A DNA stretch of 64,000 nucleotides from positions 1,984,001 through 2,048,000 of the forward strand of contig JAIXMP010000002.1 of the NCBI GenBank assembly GCA_025677815.1, written 5' to 3'. Positions 25,463 to 35,855 of this stretch are shown piece by piece. The DNA is from Phascolomyces articulosus (taxonomy: Eukaryota; Mucoromycota; Mucoromycetes; Mucorales; Lichtheimiaceae). The notes beneath the pieces are model-generated. The model did no database searches and had not been told where the DNA came from. It saw only the letters and a program-made list of their open reading frames with translations. Position 1 is the first letter of the stretch; each line of letters opens with the position of its first letter. The position numbers and the translations under genes were made by a program.

Positions 25463-25739
25463 AAAAAGAATATACAAATAATATATACATATTATATATA
25501 TATATATATAGTTATCTTGGTTTTTTTATACATTTTGTTCGTTTCATGTTTACATAATAATATATATATAATAATAACAATTAATAATAATAAAGAAAAA
25601 AGATATTTATAAATAAGCATATGAGACACAAAAGAAAATTTAAATAAGGGGAATATATATATGATACGAGAGAGAATGGTATGTGAAGTAAAGATTTATA
25701 CAAATATATATAATAATAATAAGAATGGTAATAAAATAT

Positions 25740-26435
25740 TTAAATCACTTCCCATTCACCTCCTTCGTCGTCCACAAAGATCAGCGGCTTTTTCTTGTTT
25801 GGGCGTCTTTGACGAGTTACACCAACGTCATCGTCGTCATCTTCATTTTCGTCACTACTGCTGCTACTATGACTCTCACACCAATCCCATTCTGATTGTC
25901 GTCTTCGTTTATGTTGAGCGATCACTCGTTTACGAGCTACAATTTCTATTCCCTTTTTTACCATGACATCAGCTTGTTCCAGCTGCTCAGCTTTTCGACG
26001 TAATTCAGCAACTGTCCGCCGAAGAGCATTCACTTGATGGTCATACTCCGCTTTATTACATTCTGCAGATTCCTGCTGCTCCTTTTCATATTCTTGTCCT
26101 TTTGGTTTATGCATTAGCTCTTGTTGTTTCTCTTGTTGACGAGATGCTGTTGATGATGAGGGTATAGTAGTAGTATTAGTAATGGCTGATAGTTTACTAT
26201 TGTTGTTATCGATAGACGATGAATGATATTGATTTGGATCTTGTTCTTTCACCCAAGCTCCAGGCAATGAAGTGTGTGTTGTTTGTAACATGATACCTTC
26301 AGAAGGAAATAAAACAGAAGATACAATAGCGAGTGGTAATGACACCGTATTATTATTCTCCTTATCAGAGGGTCGTCGTTGATAATGGTAAGCTCCTGGA
26401 AGTTGATATTCCATCGTTGTTGTATCGTTGACCAT
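25740..26435 (-). CDS. Hypothetical 231-residue protein with short coiled coil
   Basis: Single uninterrupted ORF. The N-terminal 120 residues are disordered and hydrophilic, containing SLPGAWVKE. Residues about 135-185 form a likely coiled coil (VNALRRTVAELRRKAEQLEQ) followed by a basic stretch (ARKRVIAQHKRRRQ). The tail alternates an acidic patch (DENEDDDDDVG) with a basic one (RQRRPNKKKP) and ends in DDEGGEWEVI. It lies tail-to-tail with the preceding plus-strand gene, only 277 bases away. Not recognised; the basic and acidic patches would fit a nuclear protein, unproven. Confidence 0.7.
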   Translation of the reverse strand: MVNDTTTMEYQLPGAYHYQRRPSDKENNNTVSLPLAIVSSVLFPSEGIMLQTTHTSLPGAWVKEQDPNQYHSSSIDNNNSKLSAITNTTTIPSSSTASRQQEKQQELMHKPKGQEYEKEQQESAECNKAEYDHQVNALRRTVAELRRKAEQLEQADVMVKKGIEIVARKRVIAQHKRRRQSEWDWCESHSSSSSDENEDDDDDVGVTRQRRPNKKKPLIFVDDEGGEWEVI

Positions 26436-26782
26436 GGCTCCTTCAAAAATACCTTTTTAACTTTTTGCTTTCAAAAAAATAATAGTGTGTATTTGAAAAA
26501 AGAAGAAAAAAAAGGAGATGAGTGAAGGAAGAAGAAGATTTAAGAAGAAAAGGAAGAAGAGGAGTGAAAAAGAGAGTTGAGTTGAATTGAGACCATTAAA
26601 AAAAAGAAAAGGAGAATAGTACTTTTATTCTTACTATTACATTATATAATTATTATTTATCACACCAAAAACAAACAACTAAAAAAACACACAACCCCCA
26701 TGAACACATCAGCAGGTCAATACCAATTTAAGTAAAATATACATGAATTTTTTTTTTGGTTTTATTTCATTATGTATAAATT
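26436..26782. other. Spacer: promoter of the hypothetical gene and 3' UTR of RPS3
   Basis: A-rich purine tracts near 26480-26600 lie upstream of the minus-strand hypothetical gene. The rest should be the RPS3 3' UTR. No specific element is recognised. Confidence 0.5.
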
Positions 26783-28205
26783 TTACTGGGCTGCTACAGC
26801 AGGTGCTTCAGCAGCAACGGGCTCAGCAGGTCTACCGAAATCTTGGCTGACAGGTTCGCTAATGTAGGTTTCATCCTAATAGAATTATTACATACATAAA
26901 AAGTGTTAATTGCTATTCCTCATTCCTGCATCTTTCTACCTCCTTTTCTATTTTCTCTCCCCAACAAACAACTCCTTTCAAAAAAAAACTATACATATGT
27001 ATATTATATATATAATTTAATTAATCAACATTGTCATCCCCTTTCTTATTATACCTTAGGTTCAAGGATGGTGATAACATCAGGCAATGGGTTCTTGGGG
27101 CCTTGACGACCAGAAGGATCGCTATCCAACATAATCTTGACCTTGATACCAAGAACACCTTGGCGCAACAAGACGTGACGAACAGCGGTGGTGATAAAGT
27201 CACGAGTAGGTTGACCAGAGTGAATCATGAAACCATCACCAAACTTCATGGCCTTTGCACGAGCAGCACGGAGCTTACCAGAGACAACGACTTCACAACC
27301 CTTGGCACCGGACTCCATAACGAAACGGACGACACCATAACAAGCACGACGAACAGCCAAACCGTTCAACAACTTGTATTTGACAGATTCGGCTTGAGCA
27401 ATGGCGCACAAACCACGGTTTTGGACACGTTCGGCGTACAATTCGACAGTGTTTTCGGCGAAACGGAAACGCTTTTGAACGAGAGTGGTCAATTCACGAA
27501 TACGACGGCCCTTTTCACCAAGAACATTTTGGGTGTGAGTAGCACGGATAATGATTCTATCATGATCATGATGTTTCCATATATAAAGTTAATATACATT
27601 TTCCTATCATCCATCTAATGTATTCTTTTTCTGTTCCTTTTCATGTAGTTTTTTATCGTAGTTGACGTTTGCTGTTGTAGGATAATAGAAAAAAAAAAGA
27701 ATAATAATGAAAAACACGTACTCAGTGCGTGCAGGTGTGTTTCTAACTTCGACACCGGCGTAACCGTCTTCAGCAAGTTCGCGGGTTAAGAATTCGTTCA
27801 ATTCGGCGTAGAAAACACCATCAGCGACCTAAGTCATTTAAAATGCATTTTGAATTTTAGTTTCCATGTAGAATTCCATATTTCACTATTTAATTTTGAA
27901 AAGAAAGGCATAAAGCGCAAAAAAACAAAAGAATGCGTTTGTTGCAAGGCCATTCAAAATAGAATAATTTTTCTGCATTTTGGCGGGTATACTTACGAAC
28001 TATAATAACATTCGGAAAATGGAGAAGAGTGAAAATATCGGTTGAGCATATATATTTATAAATTAGTATATCGTCCATTGATTGCATCCATCCGTTTTCA
28101 ATATCCATCTATTCACTGATTCATCCATCGAATTTTGTTGTTTATCCATCTGCTTATCCCATCTACCTTTCTCTTCTTGGAGATCTGAGCGGCAACGGCA
28201 GCCAT
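26783..28205 (-). CDS. RPS3: 40S ribosomal protein S3 (uS3)
   Basis: Component of the small ribosomal subunit at the mRNA entry channel. Exons on the minus strand: 28167-28205, micro-exon 27997-27999, 27722-27828, 27055-27556, 26783-26875; 247 residues. The N-terminus [13 protein letters not shown], the KH type-2 domain ([20 protein letters not shown]) and the C-terminal S3 domain ([36 protein letters not shown]) are highly conserved. Without the 3-nt exon the protein would read KKRKVADGVF, lacking a Phe present in human uS3 and, as far as I know, in eukaryotic uS3 generally (KKRKFVADG). TTC flanked by TATAG and GTAAGT inside the first intron supplies exactly that residue in frame. The Ala/Glu/Pro-rich C-terminal tail is on its own exon. 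Introns were scanned for C/D snoRNA boxes without success. Confidence 0.95.
27997..27999 (-). other. RPS3: Candidate 3-nt micro-exon of RPS3 (one Phe codon)
   Basis: On the minus strand the sequence reads ATTATAG|TTC|GTAAGTATA. Using both sites inserts one TTC codon between AAG (exon 1) and GTC (next exon), phase 0 on both sides. It restores the conserved KKRK-F-VADG sequence. The flanking introns are 167 nt (28000-28166) and 168 nt (27829-27996). The donor is a near-perfect consensus. Confidence 0.75.
28074..28166 (-). repeat. Five GATGGRT motifs in RPS3 intron 1
   Basis: Within about 90 nt after the exon 1 donor, the minus strand carries GATGGGAT, GATGGATA, GATGGATG, GATGGATA and GATGGATG. 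The series stops about 75 nt before the micro-exon acceptor. It could be a chance repeat or a splicing enhancer. Confidence 0.6.
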
Positions 28206-29035
28206 GTTGTGATGATTGGAAAAGGGGGTTTCCTTATGCTGTCAGTCTATCATTTTGAATACTCCCCCCACCGCACTGAATCAAGTTTGGCAAGCTGATT
28301 TTGAACCGCCGAAAAATCTTGGTTCAGCAAGAATACACTGGATTCTTTTCTGAAAGGTATACTTCAAATTGTCAGTGCACATACTCATTCTCTTAATACA
28401 ATTGCAATAGGATCAAATCTTCTTGATTTAATTTTTTATCTAATGAGAACTGTTGATTGTTTTATGATACATCATGGAAGAAAACCTTTGCTATCATTTA
28501 TTTAATTTGTTTTTTCTGTGTGGAATATCATAAGTATCCACTCACTCATTCTCATAAATATCTACTGTGATGATGAATATATAAACATGTTTCCATGGCT
28601 ATTGTGATGGTGATGGTAGCTAGATTCCCCTATTGTCTCTATATGCTAATAACCTTTAAGTTCATTATAAACAGTTATTATATAATGATATTGTATATAT
28701 ATCAGAATGACCTTACAACGCTTATTCACCAACTCTCGTAATACGCATATATAACGTGGCAAGACTTTTTTAATCATAAATATGTTTATTGTAAATATAT
28801 ATAACATAATGTAAAAACAACAAATAACATGTACATCAATTACCAACCATTTATCATCTTCATCTTTCTATTCTTCCTTTTTCTCTTCTTTCCAATCACT
28901 ATTTTCATAATCACCATCTTTATACTTGTGTTTCTTGTTTCCCTTATTTTTTGCTTTCCAATCATCATCATACTTTTTCTTTTCCTTATCACAATCCTTG
29001 TCATGCTTGCCTTTTTTTTTGATTTCTTCGTTTCT
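28206..29035. other. RPS3 upstream region and low-complexity tract
   Basis: The part next to 28205 should hold the RPS3 promoter. From about 28850 to 29035 the plus strand is pyrimidine-rich; its complement would encode a K/D/E-rich run (GKHDKDCDKEKKKYDDDWKA) ending at a stop, perhaps the out-of-frame tail of the adjacent pseudogene. No RNA gene recognised. Confidence 0.4.
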
Positions 29036-30713
29036 TCTTTTTCATTATCAACATCACCAAGGACAAAGACAAGTACAGGTGTCTCGATGACAATTACTTC
29101 TGTAATAATTACTGAAGCAACAATTCTCGTAACTGTGGTATGTTCAATACTTTTCTCGATATTATCAGATTCAGTAACATAAACAGTACTACGGCAACAG
29201 TATGACCTGAGGCTTTAAGTTATGTTGCAAGCACGGTCGTTGTCGTACCTCCACTCGTTTCTGTCATTGATAAGATCACTGTTGTTGTTTCTATATCTAC
29301 ACATTTATAATCCACGAGGAATCAGCCAAGCCATTCTCCACATCGAAGGGAAGTGTAGCCAATTTTTGCCATTTTATTTTCCAACTTACGTATACGCAAA
29401 GAATTTGGCTGTTATTAAATCCGATACTGAAACAATTACTAAAGTTTTAAATATAATAGATGATGTTCTATTATTTAGAAATTCTTGAATATTTATATTT
29501 ATCATCACGTTCATGTGTAATGTGTATTCTTGCTACATACGTCTTGGAGCAAGGACCAGTCCACTTGTAAAATAAAAATCATAAAAATGAAGTTCTGCTG
29601 TTCATTGCCTTCATAAAAATTGTTTTGAGCATCAACTGGATATACATTGAGAATCGTCGTACAACCTTCAAACTCTTCCTTTAGATAATGATTTGCTATT
29701 CTTAATCAGGTACCAACAATACCATTTATAAAGAGCGACTGGGATGAGAAAAAAGGCTTATATTAATTACAATAGTATATCCTTCGTACATGTCAGGATT
29801 ATTTGATCCAGGCTAATGATTAGGACGAACAAAAAAGTCCTCAGAATCAGTTAAATCATCCCTGAATCAATTAGAACTCATGTTGTACTACCATCTTCAC
29901 TTGCTGGTGGATTGGATGATGTATCACTTTATAGTTTGGATTTGCCTGAGGATGTATTTCTTCTGCATAGTGTATTTCTTCTGGATATAAGCGCACATCG
30001 GGGGATAGGACAGCCAAGTAACGAAATACAGTTTTAAGAGCAGGTTCAACAGTTTTAAACTGAAAAGGATTTTCAGCATAATGATAGACATCACAATTTC
30101 CGTCAGTACTAGCGGTCACAGTGAGTCCATCTGTTGCATCACAAACAAACGCGTTTCCATGAACTTTAACCAACTCGTCTGGAAGGGTGTCATTATAAGT
30201 GCCATCATTCTGAGCAAAAGCATAACTATAAATCCCATTTATGCCAATGGAGCAATCAATAGGCGTAACTCCATTTACATAGCCTTCATAAATACCAGGA
30301 AGAAACTCTACATTGTAACCACCATCAATATTTCCTTTAACAATCATTGATCCAAGGACTGAAGTAACTGGGTTTGTACAATAAAATCGAAATGATTAAA
30401 TTTATATAAAAAAAAGACAGAAAGGATATACTTAATAAACAAGTGTAGTATATATGTACAAAAAAATGGTATATTTAGTAACAAGGTTTGTTATATCTGT
30501 TGGTGGATTAACATCACGTGTTCTATTGAATGGACATAGTGTAATATCTTCATCCGTTTGACGTGACTATATTTCTTGGTGATATGGCATACCATTGTTT
30601 TTCATAAAACCGAGGGCATTGGTGCTACAAACAAGCAGCATTATAACTGAAGTAGCAATAGCTCGCCTCCTATTTTTGTTCTTTTGAACGTACATAGAAT
30701 TGAATCGGATCAT
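29036..30713 (-). pseudogene. Decayed secreted-protein gene
   Basis: On the minus strand an ATG at 30713 opens a signal-peptide-like start (RRRAIATSVIMLLVCSTNAL), but an in-frame TAG sits at 30567-30569. The frame then continues with SRQTDEDITLCPFNRT. A good acceptor (CCCAG, exon from 30367) leads into a 165-residue open stretch (GSMIVKGNIDGGYNVEFLPG … VVQHEF) ending at 29871, but no matching donor remains upstream. Further fragments with coding character follow in shifting frames: NNPDMYEGYTIVINI near 29800, EEFEGCTTILNVYPVDAQNN near 29660, and a V/I/T-rich tract near 29060-29180. The whole looks like a former secreted or cell-wall protein with a Thr-rich tail. Family not recognised. A real gene with odd splicing is less likely. 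Confidence 0.5.
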
Positions 30714-31009
30714 ACAAGTGAAAAGAAAAGCTTAATCTTTTTTATTCACTATATATTTGCGTACTTTTTTATATTTTTATAAGTAGATATACAATTATTG
30801 GAACGATTTTCATTTTCTTTTATTAGATCTGTCTCACTTTTTTTATCAAAACATGTTCTAATTGTTATATGAAGAGGATGAGATGTTTATATAAAAGCAG
30901 CAGGATGTTTAAAATTAAGCTCTAATCTATTGAAATTAATCTGGTTACCTAATAACATATATATATATATATATATGTATATATCGTCTTCTTTTATCAC
31001 AATAATAGT
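30714..31009. other. A+T-rich spacer
   Basis: Region 5' of the decayed gene. It contains a (TA)n tract at about 30957-30977 and nothing else I can support. Confidence 0.4.
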
Positions 31010-31162
31010 ATGTACACTTCAAGCAACAGTCAAAGATTTTACCATCTCGATAAAGAGTGTAACTTCCCGTTAGCAAGTCGTATAGATGGTACCTCTTATA
31101 ACTATGTGCCTGGGGATGAAACTACCGCTAATGGTGGCATCATTTCCAATAAAAAAGAATAA
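31010..31162 (+). pseudogene. Orphan 50-codon exon-like ORF
   Basis: A balanced-composition ORF (YHLDKECNFPLASRIDGTSY, then NYVPGDETTANGG) that stands out from the A+T-rich surroundings. It is preceded directly by an ATAATAG acceptor-like sequence and ends in TAA 50 bases before the transposon. It could be the last exon of a lost gene. No homologue recognised. Confidence 0.3.
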
Positions 31163-31213
31163 TATGGGTCTCACAAAAAAAAAACTATCAGCAAAAACCT
31201 ACTGGTGAATATA

Positions 31214-31238
31214 CAGTACCCGCTCGCTAAACCGGTAC
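31214..31238 (+). repeat. Left terminal inverted repeat of the pogo-like element
   Basis: 25 bp, exact reverse complement of 31817-31841, starts CAGTACCCGC and ends AACCGGTAC; TA immediately outside. Confidence 0.9.
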
Positions 31239-31269
31239 AATCTCTCAATTATTTTTTATATACATAGTA

Positions 31270-31800
31270 AAATACCGGTGATTCGTTAAACCGGTATCCG
31301 GTAGACTGGTCCAAATATTTACTGGTGCTATAATATATATATATATATTATTTTTAAGTATTTTTATGTAGTTAGCAAGTATTCTACGTAACTCTAGAAG
31401 TGCAGGTTTCGAAGCTTTTTAGAATCAAGATTGTGCTCTGCCCTGCCATAAGTTCATTTTTTTTTTCTTCAATATGTCGCTGATAGTCTGCTGACGAGGA
31501 ACCTTTTCCAATTTGAGCTCGTCTTTGGCCCATTTGGCAAGTTCAGATTGAGTAATCTTTGGCTCTTTTTCTTTCTTAATACAAATAGCAAGCTTTTAAC
31601 GTATTGTCAATGCACATTTTTGCCCATATCGACGAAAATAAAAGATAATGAAATAAAATAAGAATATCATCATTTACAATAAGTATTTTCGATTCTTTTA
31701 TATTATGCAACCTAGCTCAATCTTCCAGCATATACTGTCAACAGGGTTTCAAAAGTTAATCGGTATTCGCTAAACCGGTATTTCGCTAAACTGGTACAGT
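31270..31800. repeat. Subterminal copies of the TIR motif
   Basis: Copies of TTCG(C/T)TAAACCGGTA occur near 31282, 31763 and 31777, all in the same orientation as the left TIR, in addition to the two TIRs. They may be extra transposase-binding sites, or traces of nested or rearranged copies. Confidence 0.6.
31425..31619 (-). pseudogene. Transposase remnant: CENP-B/Psq-type N-terminal helix-turn-helix
   Basis: Minus-strand reading with one internal TAA gives LTIR-stop-KLAICIKKEKEP, then KITQSELAKWAKDELKLEKV and PRQQTISDILKK. This is the typical first helix-turn-helix of Tigger/pogo transposases and CENP-B ('ITQxxLAxWAKxxF… xxTISxIL'). It ends at a TGA (31425-31427) long before any DDE domain, so it cannot code for an active transposase. 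Confidence 0.75.
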
Positions 31801-31816
31801 TCCTCACATATTTTGG

Positions 31817-31841
31817 GTACCGGTTTAGCGAGCGGGTACTG
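31817..31841 (-). repeat. Right terminal inverted repeat of the pogo-like element
   Basis: 25 bp, exact reverse complement of 31214-31238; TA immediately outside (31842-31843). Confidence 0.9.
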
Positions 31842-31843
31842 TA

Positions 31844-32357
31844 AGTAAAAAAAAAACTATTTATTAAAAAGAATCGATTGATGCGTTTTACATTTTAGTT
31901 TCAAAGTACCACGAGAAACGAAGCGACTCTATGCCTATTAGACACAGGTCAATATATCACCAACGTAAAGCCAGTTCAAAAATACAGTGCACTGGTTGAC
32001 CAGAGTTGACAGGCCCCAGCCTCTTTGATCTTATTACGAAAGCTAATCTCTCAATCTACTCCTGCATGAATAAGTTTTTTAATCTATAAATTAGTCTTCT
32101 ACTACTTTTAAATAAAAAGTCTTTATATATTGTTTGTTAAATATATATAAAGAAACAATTTTTTTTTGGAAGCATCCTTCGCTATCCTATATATATGTAT
32201 TCTACTTTTGATATTTCTACGTAGATATTTGGTATGTGTTCTTCCTGCCTCTTTTTTTTTTCAGGGCCATTATTCTTGGACGCGAAATCAAAAAAACAGG
32301 AACTTATTTTCGCGTTTCTTTTTCTTTATCAACGACACCTACACCCCACTTTGCATA
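31844..32357. other. Spacer between transposon and Nse3-like gene
   Basis: The last 100 bases before the predicted start codon are T/C-rich and should contain promoter and 5' UTR. No other structure found. Confidence 0.45.
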
Positions 32358-32573
32358 ATGGTAAATTATTCAACATTGTTTTTACCCACTTTCTAATAAC
32401 AATAATAATAATAATGATAGATTCATAATAAAAAATAAATTATTATTATTATATATAGAGTCAAAAACGAGCAAGAAGAATTAGAGATGACAATGACGAT
32501 GAATACAGAGTAGCAAGTTCATCTAGTCAACGTCATGTCAATGCCGATCCAGGTTCAACGAATTGGGATGACG

Positions 32574-32607
<34 letters not shown>

Positions 32608-33840
32608 GATAACCATAGACACATTTCCATGCTTTTTTTATATACTTTACTCTAAAATGGATGAGAACTTCATGTAGTAGGTATTTCAACGAAAAATCAG
32701 AGATACCGTTCGATATGCGCTTGCGTGTGAATGTAAACGACAACCCATTCGACGCGTCGAAATCAATAAAAAGAGTGAGTAGTGTGTTGTTTCCATTGAT
32801 TCCTGAAAAAGTGAATATTATCTATCTCAATTTTCCATGAAAAGACTGTATTTCTATTTGATAAATAAATAACGATTCATGTTTTAGTTTTACAAGAACG
32901 ATCATACGAATTCAATGAGGTTCAACAAGAAGCCAATCGTATACTAAAACATTTATTTGGATTTGAAATGATTGAATTAAAACCCAAAGAAAGGTCTTCC
33001 CTCGATAGTAACAAAGGTTTATATATAAAGTCATTGACTATCATCCTATAGAGGAAGGGAGGTCAATGAAAATGAAATAGACTTACATACTAATGCTGCA
33101 CTGGATTGATGGGGGATGATCATGGTTCATAGGCAAAGCTCCAGCCAAAGCCTCCACTGCTGCCAAAGCTTATATCATCTGCAGCACTCTTGATAACAAA
33201 TATCGAACGCCAGAATTAATTCATCGATCCGAAGAAGAATATTAATTGACAGGTCTTTTATGTCATTTTGTCACTGATATTTACAAATGAACTAATCATG
33301 TCTGAAGGTAATTATAAAGATCAACTACAACAAAATTGCAGGACTCTGTGTGTTATTGATGGATATAAAAAAAGAAACTGTTTCTATTATTATTATTGGG
33401 TCGCATTCATGCATTCATCTATCTGGATTGTATTAGTCGATCTTCTTGAACATTTGGATCGATTGGGTGTAACAGAAGACTGTGATCCTTCTGGAGATCG
33501 TGAAAAATTATTGGATTCCTTTGTCAAACAAAATTACTTAGTACGAGGCAAAACAACCAATGATCCTAATAATGAAAATAGTCGAGAATATTATTGGGGT
33601 ACACGTGCACGAGCAGAAATTACGGATGAAGATATTATGGGATTTATTATTTCAGTATGTAGACCATAGTCTCTAGTTATCAGGGTTTATCCATTCTCAT
33701 TAGTGTTCATCTTCTCTATTATATATATATATATCAACTCAATGGCAATCATTTTTTTGTAGACATTTGGATCTAAGATGGATGAAGAAAAATTGAAAAA
33801 TTACGTTTACAAAGCAGCAGGGTATGATGTACGATCTTAA
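32358..33840 (+). CDS. NSE3: Nse3/MAGE-family SMC5-SMC6 subunit gene, reading frame interrupted (possible pseudogene)
   Basis: Exons: 32358-32360 (ATG only), 32459-32575, 32681-32774, 32888-33016, 33133-about 33307, 33437-33654, 33763-33840. The product starts MSQKRARRIRDD. Recognisable MAGE homology segments: IRDTVRYALACECKRQPIRR, NRILKHLFGFEMIELKP, YRTPELIHRSEEEY, YVILSLIFTNELIMSE, LLEHLDRLGV, SREYYWGTRARAEI and EDIMGFIIS. Nse3 binds Nse1 and Nse4 in the SMC5-SMC6 DNA-repair complex. The frame breaks in the fifth exon: a TAA at 33243-33245 follows EEEY, the next codons (LTGLL) still match the family, and then a shift of two bases near 33260 is needed to continue with YVILSLIF. No alternative GT donor lies between 33133 and 33245. 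The donor at 33017 (GTTTAT) is also poor. Everything after the break is intact. Confidence 0.8.
32577..32604. repeat. (TA)n microsatellite in an Nse3 intron
   Basis: About 14 TA units directly after the donor of the second intron. Confidence 0.85.
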
Positions 33841-35477
<1,637 letters not shown>

Positions 35478-35855
35478 AAAATTCCTTATTCTTTTTTGTT
35501 TATATATATCTTACCTTATCTTCATCCCCCACCCCTCTCCCATACACAAAAAATAAAAAGAGAATAAAAGCATATCTATGTCAAGTTTATATATAATACT
35601 ACAGCAAATTTATAATGAAAGGACGGTTAAATTGTTAGCCCTTCGGTGAAATATTCATTCCGAGACTTAAAACTTTTTCCATTCATTTATTTTTTTTGGC
35701 ATGTGAGCTTAAAGAACAATACAGAAAGCGGATTGTTTTTTTTTTGTTTTTTCTTCTCCTCTTCTTCTATTTTCTGTTTCTTTTTCCCGACATTGCTATC
35801 AACATACACGAGGAAGGAAGAACATATATATACAATTACAGCAAATAACATACCA
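35478..35855. other. Spacer: HEM2 3' UTR and promoter/leader of the phosphodiesterase gene
   Basis: AATAAA-like words lie near 35548 and 35560. The upstream ATG at 35646 is in frame with the next gene, but its codons translate T-rich leader sequence, so a downstream start was chosen. Confidence 0.5.

Larger units (their letters stand above)
31214..31841. mobile_element. Non-autonomous pogo/Tigger-like (Tc1/mariner superfamily) DNA transposon
   Basis: A 628-bp element bounded by perfect 25-bp terminal inverted repeats (31214-31238 and 31817-31841) that begin CAGTACCCGC, each flanked by TA (31212-31213 and 31842-31843), the Tc1/mariner target-site duplication. CAGT-starting ends and TA duplications are typical of pogo-type elements. 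The interior holds only the N-terminal DNA-binding part of a transposase, on the minus strand, with stops. No DDE catalytic domain is present. Additional copies of a CGCTAAACCGGTA-like motif occur just inside both ends. Confidence 0.85.

Noticed and set aside
26876..28166. Possible intron-encoded C/D box snoRNA in RPS3 introns
   Set aside because: GATGAAT- and GATGACA-like words occur, but no CTGA D box at a sensible distance and no terminal stem.
28829..29182. Plus-strand ORF rich in Ile/Leu/Phe that looks like a membrane protein
   Set aside because: It is the complement of a K/D/E-rich and V/I/T-rich tract belonging to the decayed minus-strand gene; no splice context or homology on the plus strand.
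35646..35855. Upstream ATG extending the phosphodiesterase by 70 residues
   Set aside because: The added segment is Phe/Ser-rich translation of T-rich leader sequence and would add an odd second hydrophobic region.
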